Shown here piece after piece: positions 35,206-43,959 of a DNA stretch of 64,000 nucleotides. The DNA is from Streptomyces sp. NBC_01198 (lineage in GTDB: Bacteria; Actinomycetota; Actinomycetes; Streptomycetales; Streptomycetaceae). A program made the position numbers and the translations under genes. A model generated the notes under the pieces. It did not search any database. It saw only the letters and a program-made list of their open reading frames with translations, and had not been told where the DNA came from. Location: the NCBI RefSeq assembly GCF_036010485.1, contig NZ_CP108568.1:6370001-6434000 (forward strand). Direction: 5' to 3'. The stretch's first letter is position 1, and each line of letters starts with the position of its first letter.

Positions 35206-36033
35206 TCAGGTGCCCGCGAGCGGCATGGTCGCCCCGACCAGTTGCCCCCTGGCACAGGCCTTGGCGAGGGCGTCCCGCATGAGGTCCTCCCGGGGCTGCC
35301 GGCCGATCGAGCCGGCCGGCCCCGCGTAGACGTACACCGCGTTCGTGCGGCTGACCGCGGCCCGCCAGCCGTCGCTGACCTGGAGCGGCTGGTGGGCCTG
35401 CCACCACGCGGTGGGCGGGGCGCCGCCCACCGCCGGCTGCAGCACGGCGTGCAGCTTGCCCATGGCCAGCAGCACGGACCAGCCGGTGAGCGGCGACGGC
35501 GGCGCCTCCAGGTCGAGCTGCGGCATGAATCCCTGCTCGATGAGCAGCGGCAGGAAGTCGTCGCCGCTGCCGGTGGCGCCGACCCGGGCGACCGGTCCGG
35601 TCGGCTCGATCACCAGCGCGGGCCGCAGCGCCTCCTCGACGATGATCAGCCCGCAGGTGATGCCCAGTACCGCCTGCCGCGGCGCCGTCCCGGGCGCGGG
35701 CATGGGAGCGGCGGCGGGGGCGGGCGCCTGCACGGGGAAGGCGGGCGCCGCCTCCTCGTCGGCCGAGATGCTGCGCACAGCGCCCTGCAGGTGCTCCTCG
35801 GAGACCGGCACGACCTGCGAGGGGATGCACGCGGCGTGCGCGAACGCCAGCACCGCGGTCTCGTCCCCGACGAAGAGCACGGTGCTCGTCCGCTCCTGCC
35901 CGGTGTCCCCGGGGGTGCGGCAGGACGTGCAGTCGTACGTGCCCGGCGCGTTCTCGCCCGCGAGGAGCCGCTGCGTCTCCTCCTCGCCGATCTCGGCTCG
36001 TACCTCGTCGCTCACGTCGAGCAGGGGCGCCAC
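35206..36033 (-). CDS. Conserved actinobacterial protein of unknown function
   Basis: A 275-residue protein without membrane segments. The N-terminal part VAPLLDVSDEVRAEIGEEET and NAPGTYDCTSCRTPGD carries a C-x2-C pair. The middle part AVLAFAHAACIPSQVVPVSE holds two more potential ligands (His, Cys) like a degenerate metal site. A Pro/Ala linker (around 105-130) precedes a C-terminal domain with GITCGLIIVEEALRPALVIE, GWSVLLAMGKLHAVLQPAVG and SIGRQPREDLMRDALAKACA. The start is GTG 36033 because AAGGAG lies 7 nt upstream. I do not recognise a named family. Confidence 0.82.
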   Translation of the reverse strand: MAPLLDVSDEVRAEIGEEETQRLLAGENAPGTYDCTSCRTPGDTGQERTSTVLFVGDETAVLAFAHAACIPSQVVPVSEEHLQGAVRSISADEEAAPAFPVQAPAPAAAPMPAPGTAPRQAVLGITCGLIIVEEALRPALVIEPTGPVARVGATGSGDDFLPLLIEQGFMPQLDLEAPPSPLTGWSVLLAMGKLHAVLQPAVGGAPPTAWWQAHQPLQVSDGWRAAVSRTNAVYVYAGPAGSIGRQPREDLMRDALAKACARGQLVGATMPLAGT

Positions 36034-36226
36034 GGGAGTCTCCTTGGTCCGTTCGGCCGGGCCTGCCCCGGCGCACTGTGACAACGGCCGGTCCGTGCCG
36101 GGAGTCACGGTTTGCCGGAACGCGGGTTCGGCCCCGCAGGCCGGCGCGGGAGGGGGTGGGCCGAACGGGTGGGTGCGGTGCGGGGCGGGGCGTGCCGCCC
36201 CGGAAGCCGGGGGAGTGCCTGCTTAG

Positions 36227-36853
<627 letters not shown>

Positions 36854-36872
36854 TCCGGTCCGGCGGACCGGA
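36854..36872 (+). terminator. Short stem-loop after the Rpf-like gene
   Basis: TCCGGTCC and GGACCGGA flank a 3-nt loop immediately after the stop codon. It is short and lacks a U-run. Confidence 0.45.
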
Positions 36873-36991
36873 GCCGTCCGCACCGCGAACCTCGAACGAA
36901 TGTCCGGCGGTTGCTAAGGTCGAGGGTTGACAGTCCGTCAGCCCCCGGCCCGCCGGCCGGGGCGGGACGCTGCCCGGGGGATCTGAAAGCG

Positions 36992-38287
36992 ATGCGCATA
37001 GCCTTCCTGCTGCACAACGCCTACGGCGTCGGCGGCACCATCCGCACCACCTGCAACCTGGCGGGCGCGTTGGCCGCCGAGCACGAGGTGGAGGTGCTCT
37101 CGGTCTTCCGCAGCCGCGAGGTGCCCGCCTTCGCCTACGACCCGCGGGTCCGGCTGCGCCCGCTGGCGGACCTGCGTACGGAGGGCCCGGCCCGGCTGCG
37201 CGACGACCCGCGGGCCGGCCGCCCCGCCCGGGTCTTCCCGCGCGGCGACCGGAAGTACGCCGAGTACAGCGCCCTGACCGACGACCTGATCGGTGCCTGC
37301 CTTGCGGCCCTGGACGCCGACGTGGTGGTCGGCACCCGGCCCGGCCTCAACGTGCACATAGCCCGGCAGGCGCCCCGGCGTATCGTCCGGGTCGCCCAGG
37401 AGCACCTGACGTTCGACACCCACTCCACCCGCCTCACCGCGACCCTGCGGCGCCGCTACCCGGCACTCGACGCCGTCACCACCACCACCGGCGCCGACGC
37501 CGCCGTCTACCGCCGCCGGATGCCCGGCATCCGCGCCACCGGGGTGCCCAACTGCGTGCCGGCGGCGGGTGACGCGGTCTCCGACGGGTCGGCGCGCGTC
37601 GTGGTGGCCGCGGGGCGGCTCGCCGAGGCCAAGCGCTACGAGGACCTGGTCCGCGCCTTCGCCACCGTCGCCGCCGCCCGCCCCGACTGGCGGCTGCGGC
37701 TCTACGGCAAGGGCGAGCGGCGCGCGGCCCTGGCCGCCCTGATCGCGGAGCTCGGTCTGGACCGGCATGTGCGGCTGATGGGCCCCGCGGCGCCGATCGA
37801 GCCCGAACTGGCCAAGGCCTCGGTGCTGGCCGTCACCTCGTCCGTGGAGTCCTTCGGGATGACGATCGTGGAGGGCATGCGGGCGGGGCTTCCGGTGGTC
37901 GCCACCGACTGCCCGCTTGGCCCGCGGGAGATCGTCAGGGACGAGGTGACCGGGCTGCTGGTGCCGCCGCGCGACGTCCCCGCGATCGCCGCCGCGCTGC
38001 TGCGGCTGATCGAGGACGACGAGCGCCGCAAGGAGATGGGCCGCGCGGCGCTGGCCGCCGCGGCGGCGTACGACCCCGCGGTGGTCGCCGAGCGGCATCT
38101 GCGGCTCTACCGCGAGCTGCTCGCCGCCCGCCGCCGCCCCGCGGCCGGTGCGCGCGCGTCGGTGCGGGCGACGGCCACCCGGGTGGCCGGGTCGGTGCTG
38201 ACCGCCCTCGACGCCGGCGGCGCCGCCCGCAGGGCGGCGGTCAGAAAGACCCGCGGCAAGGCCGGGGGCCGGACGGCCGACCGCTGA
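36992..38287 (+). CDS. Glycosyltransferase family 4 protein
   Basis: A 431-residue GT-B glycosyltransferase. The N-terminal start MRIAFLLHNAYGVGGTIRTT is typical of GT4 enzymes that act on cell-surface glycans. The C-terminal donor domain has VVVAAGRLAEAKRYEDLVRA, SSVESFGMTIVEGMRAGLPV with the E-x7-E pair, and VATDCPLGPREIV. The last about 50 residues (ATRVAGSVLTALDAGGAARR) are a basic extension and may bind membrane. ATG 36992 is preceded by CTGAAAG. It stands alone, and the acceptor is unknown. Confidence 0.9.
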   Translation: MRIAFLLHNAYGVGGTIRTTCNLAGALAAEHEVEVLSVFRSREVPAFAYDPRVRLRPLADLRTEGPARLRDDPRAGRPARVFPRGDRKYAEYSALTDDLIGACLAALDADVVVGTRPGLNVHIARQAPRRIVRVAQEHLTFDTHSTRLTATLRRRYPALDAVTTTTGADAAVYRRRMPGIRATGVPNCVPAAGDAVSDGSARVVVAAGRLAEAKRYEDLVRAFATVAAARPDWRLRLYGKGERRAALAALIAELGLDRHVRLMGPAAPIEPELAKASVLAVTSSVESFGMTIVEGMRAGLPVVATDCPLGPREIVRDEVTGLLVPPRDVPAIAAALLRLIEDDERRKEMGRAALAAAAAYDPAVVAERHLRLYRELLAARRRPAAGARASVRATATRVAGSVLTALDAGGAARRAAVRKTRGKAGGRTADR

Positions 38288-38488
38288 CCCACCCGCAGAA
38301 TCACAATCCGTCCGCATATCGGACCGGGTGACGGCGGGCATTGCGGAGAAGTTGTGCACAAGTTGTGCGCACAGCAAATTCATTGGGGCGCGGTATTCGC
38401 ACGTGGGGCCGTGTAAGGAATACACGATCTGTGACGCATACCCCCACCCGGGCGGCGTACACCCGTCCGGCGGCCTACCGTGGCAGGC

Positions 38489-38743
38489 ATGGCGCCCTCA
38501 CCGCACTCAGCCGACCCTGACCCCGACGAGCCGCAGCGGCCCTTCCCGGCCCCCAATCCGCACGACGACCTCGACGCCTACCCGGGCCTGCCGGAGGAGG
38601 AAGCCGTGCGCAGGGCCTACGACCACGGCTGGCAGACGGTGCGCAGCCTGCCGCCGGACGCGGTGGTGACGATGGAGTACGTGGCCGGCCGGCTGAACTT
38701 CACGGTCGCCGACGGCCGGATCCGGCGCTGCTGGCTGGGCTGA
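38489..38743 (+). CDS. Peptidase inhibitor I78-like small protein
   Basis: An 84-residue protein. The C-terminal 50 residues fit the I78 inhibitor pattern: EEEAVRRAYDHGWQTVRSLP, DAVVTMEYVAGRLNFTVADG and IRRCWLG, i.e. the conserved turn with RLN and a C-terminal Ile-Arg-Arg-Cys-x-x-Gly. No signal peptide is visible, so it is probably cytosolic. The N-terminal 35 residues are Pro/Asp-rich. ATG 38489 is preceded by GTG 38480 in frame, and neither has a good ribosome-binding site. A strong bidirectional terminator follows. Confidence 0.8.
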   Translation: MAPSPHSADPDPDEPQRPFPAPNPHDDLDAYPGLPEEEAVRRAYDHGWQTVRSLPPDAVVTMEYVAGRLNFTVADGRIRRCWLG

Positions 38744-38789
38744 CCGCCCCGCAGGCCGGCCGGCACCGCAGGCCGCCCCGGACAGCGGG

Positions 38790-38828
38790 AAGGGCCGGTC
38801 ACCGTATCGCGTACGGTGACCGGCCCTT
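38790..38828. terminator. Bidirectional terminator
   Basis: A 17-bp perfect stem (AAGGGCCGGTCACCGTA at 38790-38806 with TACGGTGACCGGCCCTT at 38812-38828) and a 5-nt loop lie between the convergent I78-like and PAP2 genes. Confidence 0.92.
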
Positions 38829-38845
38829 CTGCCTGCGCGGCGGGA

Positions 38846-39874
38846 TCAGCCGGAGACGCCCCGGCCGCGGGCGGCCTGCTGGTGGACCAGGGGCGGGGCC
38901 GGGCGGGGGCGCTCCACCGGCGGGCGGCGGCTGCCCGCCGGCGTCATCGGGGTGCGTTCGTGGCGCCCGGTGGGCGGCCGGCCCGGCGCGTGCGGGCTGT
39001 TCGCCCCCGGGGCGGTCGCGGTGGTGGCCGCCGATGCCGCCGTGCCGCTCGCGGTGACCGCGTGGCGGGTGGCCTGCGCGGCGCCGGGGTCCTCGTCCTG
39101 CCGGGCGAGCGCGCCCGCGGGCACCGTCTGCCGGGCGAGGCTGTGCGAGCGGTCCCGCCACCGCGTCCAGGCGGTGGTCAGGAAGACCTCGGCCGAGGCC
39201 ATCGCCGGCTCGAACCACGGCAGCGCCAGCAGGATCAGCAGCCCCGCGGCCCAGCCGAGCAGCACGTCGCTCACCCAGTGCGTGCCCAGGTAGACCGTCG
39301 TCGCGCCCACGCCGAGCGCCAGCAACGCGCTGGCCACCGAGCCCCAGCGCCTGGCCCGCGACGTGGTGGCCAGATACGCCAGAACACCCCAGGTCACGAC
39401 CGCGTTGGCAGTGTGACCCGAGGGAAATATATCGCCGCCGGCGAACATCTCGGCCGATCCGACGGTCGTCGCGTAATGCGGTCCGAGCCGTCCCAGGCCG
39501 TATTTCACGGCCCCCACGGTGATGTTCAGCAGGAGGAGCGAGGTGCCCAGCACCAGCAGCGGGTGCAGGGTGCGATGCCGCCACGCCCGCCAGCCCAGCC
39601 AGGCGAGCACCATGACGGCGGTCGGACCGCGCTGACCGAGAACCACGAAATAGTCCAGGAACGCGTGGATCTGCGGCCACTGCTTGTAGGGACGCCAGAG
39701 CATGACCTGCCAGTCCAGCGTCACCAGCTTCGAGGTGGTCAGGACGCCCACGACGATGGCCACGTAGACCGCCAGCGTCGCGCCGAACAGCCATACGCGT
39801 GTTCGACTCATCCGCGGCAGGGCGCGGTTGGCCGGGCGCTCCGCCGCTCGGTGGAGCCTGTCATCGGTACGCAC
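38846..39874 (-). CDS. PAP2 family membrane phosphatase
   Basis: A 342-residue integral membrane phosphatase of the PAP2/undecaprenyl-pyrophosphate or lipid phosphatase type. Five to six transmembrane helices lie between about residues 25 and 230. Motif 1 is VGAVKYGLGRLGPHY (K-x6-R-P variant with Gly), motif 2 is FPSGHTANAVVTWG with the PSGH signature, and motif 3 is TTVYLGTHWVSDVLLGW with the catalytic His. The C-terminal about 110 residues are Ala/Pro/Arg-rich and disordered. Start GTG 39874; an ATG at 39811 directly before the first helix is an alternative. It is divergent from the MFS gene over 316 bp of relatively AT-rich sequence. Confidence 0.9.
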   Translation of the reverse strand: MRTDDRLHRAAERPANRALPRMSRTRVWLFGATLAVYVAIVVGVLTTSKLVTLDWQVMLWRPYKQWPQIHAFLDYFVVLGQRGPTAVMVLAWLGWRAWRHRTLHPLLVLGTSLLLLNITVGAVKYGLGRLGPHYATTVGSAEMFAGGDIFPSGHTANAVVTWGVLAYLATTSRARRWGSVASALLALGVGATTVYLGTHWVSDVLLGWAAGLLILLALPWFEPAMASAEVFLTTAWTRWRDRSHSLARQTVPAGALARQDEDPGAAQATRHAVTASGTAASAATTATAPGANSPHAPGRPPTGRHERTPMTPAGSRRPPVERPRPAPPLVHQQAARGRGVSG

Positions 39875-40190
39875 CCAATCGACGTTACAGCGTGTGACGG
39901 CATTGGTCGGCCGAACGGCCTGCTTTGTAATGACGATGTGATGTGGACTGCGTCTCACCACCCCTTTGGCTGAGGGCGGTTTCGGCAGAATGCGGGAAGG
40001 CCTGGAGTTTATGTTCGGGTGTTGATACTCACATCGTCGTGTTCTTATTTATCGCTTATTTCCCTGCCCTTTCTGCGGAGTTTCCCGTCCGATCGCCGGT
40101 ACGCCGTGTCCGGACGGCCGCCGCGCGGGGCCAGGAGCAGCGGCGGGGCTCGCGTACGCTGGCCGCTCACTCGTTCGTGGAGGTACGCCC

Positions 40191-41774
40191 ATGACGCGAC
40201 CGGTCAGCCGGTGGACCATTCTGGTGGTCCTCTGCGTCAGCCTGCTGATCGTGGCGCTGGACGCGACCGTGCTGCATGTCGCGGTGCCGGCGCTCAGCGA
40301 GGACCTGCACCCCAGCGGGCAGGCCCTGTTGTGGATCGTCGACGCGTATCCGCTGATCGCGGCCTCGCTGCTGATCCTGTTCGGGACGCTCGGCGACCGG
40401 ATCGGCCGCCGCCGGGTGCTGCTCACCGGCTACGCCCTCTTCGGTGCCGCCTCCGCGCTTGCCGCCTTCGCGCCGACCCCGCACATCCTGATCGCCGCCC
40501 GCGCGCTGCTCGGCGCGGGCGGCGCCATGATCATGCCCGCCACCCTGTCGATCCTGCGGCAGGTCTTCCCCGACCGCCGCGAGCGGGCCCTGGCGATCGG
40601 GGTGTGGAGCGCGGTCGCCGCGGTGGGCGCGGCGATCGGCCCGGTGCTGGGCGGCCTGCTGGTCGAGCACTTCTGGTGGGGCTCGGTCTTCCTGGTCAAC
40701 ATCCCGCTGATGGCGGTGATGCTGCCGGCGGGCAGGCTGCTGCTGCCCGAGTCGCGCGGCGCCTGCGACGGGCCGTGGGACGTGCTCGGCGCGGTCACCG
40801 CCGCGCTCGGAGTGCTCGGCACGGTCTTCGGCGTGAAACGGCTCGGCGCGGGCGCGGCCCCGCTCGAACCCTCGGTGTGGCTGCCTCTGCTGGCCGGCGC
40901 CGCCCTGCTGGCGCTGTTCGTACGCCGCCAGCGCCGCCGGGAGCACCCGCTGATCGACATGCGGATGTTCGCCCGGGCGGGCTTCACCACCTCGGTCGGC
41001 TGCATCGTGCTGGCGATGCTCGCGCTGGTGGGCCTGGAGCTGATCGCGGTGCAGTACCTGCAACTCGTGCTCGGCCTGAGCCCGCTGGACACCGGTCTGC
41101 GGCTGCTGCCGCTGACCTTCGCCGCGATGGCCGCGGGCCTGGCGGGACCCCGGCTGCTGCAGCGCTTCGGCCCACGGCGGATGGTCGCCGGCGGCTTCCT
41201 GCTCACCGCGCTCGCCGTGCTGTCGCTGACCGCGATGGGCCAGCACGACCGGCCGCTGCTGCTGACCGCCGCCTTCGTGATGCTCGGGGCGGGCCTTGAG
41301 GCCACCCTCTTCGGCGCCTACGAGTCGATGCTCAGCGAGGCCCCCGCCCACCAGGCGGGCGGCGCGGCGGCGATCGGCGAGACCTCGTACCAACTCGGCG
41401 CCGGGATGGGCATCGCCCTGCTCGGCAGCGTGATGAACGCCGCCTACGCCCCGCACGCCGCAGGCGTCGACGCCGCCGACACCGCCGCGGCGGGCCAGTC
41501 GCTGGGCGGGGCCTACGACGTCGCCGACCGGCTCGGCGGCGGCAGCGGGGCCGCGCTGCGGCACGCGGCTCGCAACTCCTTCGTCTTCGGCATGCACCTG
41601 ACGCTGCTGGTCAGCGCGGTACTGCTGGTCGGCGGCGCGTGCGCGGCGCTGCGGCTGCCGCGCGTGATGGAGTGCGCCCCGCCAGACACCCGGCCCGCGG
41701 TCAGCCGGGACGCGCAACTCCCGGCGCGCCAGGCGGCACCGACGTCCGTACGCTCTGGACGCGCGGCAGACTGA
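40191..41774 (+). CDS. MFS drug transporter, 14-helix (EmrB/QacA) type
   Basis: A 527-residue proton-coupled exporter. It starts SRWTILVVLCVSLLIVALDA. Motif A is GTLGDRIGRRRVLLTGYALF, motif C is AIGPVLGGLLVEHFWW, and FLVNIPLMAVML is typical of the DHA2 group. About 14 transmembrane helices are readable. ATG 40191 has GGAGGT 7 nt upstream. The upstream 229 bp is comparatively AT-rich and likely holds the promoter. No TetR or MarR gene lies next to it, so local regulation is not evident. The substrate is unknown. Confidence 0.93.
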   Translation: MTRPVSRWTILVVLCVSLLIVALDATVLHVAVPALSEDLHPSGQALLWIVDAYPLIAASLLILFGTLGDRIGRRRVLLTGYALFGAASALAAFAPTPHILIAARALLGAGGAMIMPATLSILRQVFPDRRERALAIGVWSAVAAVGAAIGPVLGGLLVEHFWWGSVFLVNIPLMAVMLPAGRLLLPESRGACDGPWDVLGAVTAALGVLGTVFGVKRLGAGAAPLEPSVWLPLLAGAALLALFVRRQRRREHPLIDMRMFARAGFTTSVGCIVLAMLALVGLELIAVQYLQLVLGLSPLDTGLRLLPLTFAAMAAGLAGPRLLQRFGPRRMVAGGFLLTALAVLSLTAMGQHDRPLLLTAAFVMLGAGLEATLFGAYESMLSEAPAHQAGGAAAIGETSYQLGAGMGIALLGSVMNAAYAPHAAGVDAADTAAAGQSLGGAYDVADRLGGGSGAALRHAARNSFVFGMHLTLLVSAVLLVGGACAALRLPRVMECAPPDTRPAVSRDAQLPARQAAPTSVRSGRAAD

Positions 41775-41838
41775 ACCGTAACGTCGGGCCGGAGTCCGTC
41801 GTTACCACTGCTAGTTTTTCTGGCCGGAGGTCCCTGCC

Positions 41839-43047
41839 ATGCCGCCCGCAGCGAAAGCGTCCCCGTCCGGCCTGCCGCCGTTCGACCCCTACGACCCGCT
41901 GGGTCTCGACGACCTGCTCGGCGAGGAGGACCGCGCGGTCCGCGACACCGTACGCAAGTGGGCCGCCGACCGGGTGCTGCCGCATGTGGCCGGCTGGTAC
42001 GAGCGCGGCGAGCTGCCCGTCATCCGCGAACTGGCCCGCGAGCTCGGCGCGCTCGGGGCCCTCGGCATGCCGCTGACCGGCTACGGCTGCGCGGGCGCCA
42101 GCGCCGTGCAGTACGGCCTGGCCTGCCTCGAACTGGAGGCGGCCGACTCCGGCATCCGCTCGCTGGTCTCGGTGCAGGGCTCGCTTGCGATGTACGCGAT
42201 CCACCGCTACGGCTCCGAGGAGCAGAAGCAGCAGTGGCTGCCGCGGATGGCCGCCGGCGAGGTCATCGGCTGCTTCGGGCTCACCGAGCCCGACCACGGC
42301 TCCGACCCCGCAGGGATGCGCACCCGGGCTCGCAGGGACGGCTCCGACTGGGTGCTCGACGGCCGCAAGATGTGGATCACCAACGGATCGGTCGCGGGCG
42401 TCGCCGTGGTGTGGGCGCAGACCGACGACGGCATCCGCGGCTACGCCGTGCCCACCGACACCGCCGGCTTCAGCGCCCCCGAGATCCACCACAAGTGGAG
42501 CCTGCGCGCCTCGGTCACCAGCGAACTGGTCCTGGACGGCGTCCGCCTGCCGGCCGACGCGGTGCTGCCCGGGGTGACCGGGCTGCGCGGCCCGCTGAGC
42601 TGTCTGAGCCACGCCCGCTACGGCATCGTGTGGGGCGCGATGGGCGCGGCCCGCGCCAGCTTCGAGGCGGCGCTCGACTACGCCCGCAGCCGGGAGCAGT
42701 TCGGCCGCGCGATCGGCGGCTTCCAGCTCACCCAGGCCAAACTGGCCGACATGGCCGTGGAGCTGCACAAGGGCATCCTGCTGGCCCACCACCTCGGCCG
42801 CCGGATGGACGCCGGGCGGCTGCGCCCCGAGCAGATCAGCTTCGGCAAGCTCAACAACGTCCGCGAGGCCATCGAGATCTGCCGCACCGCCCGCACCGTG
42901 CTCGGCGCCAACGGCATCTCGCTCGAATACCCCGTCATGCGGCACGCCACCAACCTCGAGTCGGTGCTCACCTACGAGGGCACCGTCGAGATGCACCAGC
43001 TGGTGCTGGGCAAGGCGCTCACCGGTCTCGACGCCTTCCGCGGCTGA
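41839..43047 (+). CDS. Acyl-CoA dehydrogenase, glutaryl-CoA dehydrogenase type
   Basis: A 402-residue FAD enzyme. Signature stretches are CFGLTEPDHGSDPAGMRTRA, KMWITNGSVAGVAVVW, LDYARSREQFGRAIGGFQLT and LGANGISLEYPVMRHATNLE, then TYEGTVEMHQLVLGKALTG, in which the Glu of YEGT is the catalytic base. The early short N-terminus and the EYPVMRHATNLE stretch are typical of glutaryl-CoA dehydrogenase, which oxidises and decarboxylates glutaryl-CoA to crotonyl-CoA in lysine/tryptophan breakdown. ATG 41839 has GGAGG 8 nt upstream. It stands next to the SepF-like gene in convergent orientation. Confidence 0.92.
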   Translation: MPPAAKASPSGLPPFDPYDPLGLDDLLGEEDRAVRDTVRKWAADRVLPHVAGWYERGELPVIRELARELGALGALGMPLTGYGCAGASAVQYGLACLELEAADSGIRSLVSVQGSLAMYAIHRYGSEEQKQQWLPRMAAGEVIGCFGLTEPDHGSDPAGMRTRARRDGSDWVLDGRKMWITNGSVAGVAVVWAQTDDGIRGYAVPTDTAGFSAPEIHHKWSLRASVTSELVLDGVRLPADAVLPGVTGLRGPLSCLSHARYGIVWGAMGAARASFEAALDYARSREQFGRAIGGFQLTQAKLADMAVELHKGILLAHHLGRRMDAGRLRPEQISFGKLNNVREAIEICRTARTVLGANGISLEYPVMRHATNLESVLTYEGTVEMHQLVLGKALTGLDAFRG

Positions 43048-43141
43048 CCGGCGTCATACGGCCGACGGCGGCTCGCGGCCGGCGGCGGTGCGCGGCAGGA
43101 CTCCCACCGGACGCGGGCGCGCGATCCGGTGAGAGCGCTGC

Positions 43142-43585
43142 TCAGTTCTGGTTGAAGAAGCCGTCGCCGCCGCGGCGGCTGTCGGCGTTGAGCACCGAGT
43201 AGTCGGTCGGGGTCAGCAGGAAGACCCGGGTGGCCACCCGCTCGATGGAACCGCGCAGGCCGAAGGTGAGGCCCGCGGCGAAGTCGACCACGCGCTTGGC
43301 GTCCGCCGACTCCATACCGGTGAGGTTGACGATCACCGGCACACCTTCACGGAAGAGCTCGCCGATGCCGCGTGCGTCCCGGAAGCCGTCCGGGGTGACG
43401 GTGGCGATGCGCCGGCCCTGCTCCTGCGCCGTCTCGGTGGCGACCCGCACGCGCGGATCGGTCACCCAGGTCTCGGCACGCTCGGAGCCCTCGCCGTAGT
43501 CGGCGTACTCCTCGTCGTAGTAACCCTCGCCACCGTTGTCGTCGACGAGGCCCAGCCAGGCACTCGCCCGTCGAACCGATCCCAT
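43142..43585 (-). CDS. SepF-like protein
   Basis: A 147-residue SepF-family protein. The start [20 protein letters not shown] with the acidic linker [15 protein letters not shown] is followed by the SepF fold: [40 protein letters not shown] and [20 protein letters not shown], then RVFLLTP. SepF tethers FtsZ to the membrane. Streptomycetes have one SepF in the ftsZ cluster and additional SepF-like proteins (SflA/SflB in S. venezuelae) that restrain Z-ring formation. The isolated position here, away from ftsZ, fits the second type. ATG 43585 has GAGAGGAGG 7 nt upstream. The N-terminal amphipathic helix is short. Confidence 0.9.
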   Translation of the reverse strand: MGSVRRASAWLGLVDDNGGEGYYDEEYADYGEGSERAETWVTDPRVRVATETAQEQGRRIATVTPDGFRDARGIGELFREGVPVIVNLTGMESADAKRVVDFAAGLTFGLRGSIERVATRVFLLTPTDYSVLNADSRRGGDGFFNQN

Positions 43586-43959
43586 GGACGCCTCCTCTCT
43601 CACACGCGGTCAGTACCGTCCGTCCGCAAGTCCTATCGTCGTCCATGATGTCGATGATGCGCCAAGCGGATAGCCGCCACAGAGCCGAGTTGTGACGGTA
43701 CTGGCACACACGATAGTGGCGTACCGTCAGGCCGCCGGAGGTGTAGGGAAGGTGACGATCCGATGGGAACGCATTTCACGTCCGAGTGACGACCAGGGCC
43801 GTACGGCCCTGCGCAGGGCGTCTGCCCCGTCCTGCGGGTACCCATCATGCATTCCCGGACGATGATCCGACAGGCGATAACATGACTGGCTGTCGGTTGA
43901 AGGAGTTTCGGCGTGACCCGCGGGAATTGCGGGGCACGCGGGGTCCGCGGGGGGAATGA
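43586..43959. other. Divergent intergenic region, SepF-like / DUF5685
   Basis: A 374-bp gap. CAGGGCCGTACGGCCCTG at 43794-43811 is a perfect 18-bp palindrome that could be an operator or a weak terminator. CATTTCACGTCC at 43772 resembles half of a parS-type site but lacks the other half. No small gene with convincing composition is visible. Confidence 0.55.

Noticed and set aside
43769-43783. A parS-like site (CATTTCACGT)
   Set aside because: Only one half of the GTTTCACGTGAAAC palindrome is present.
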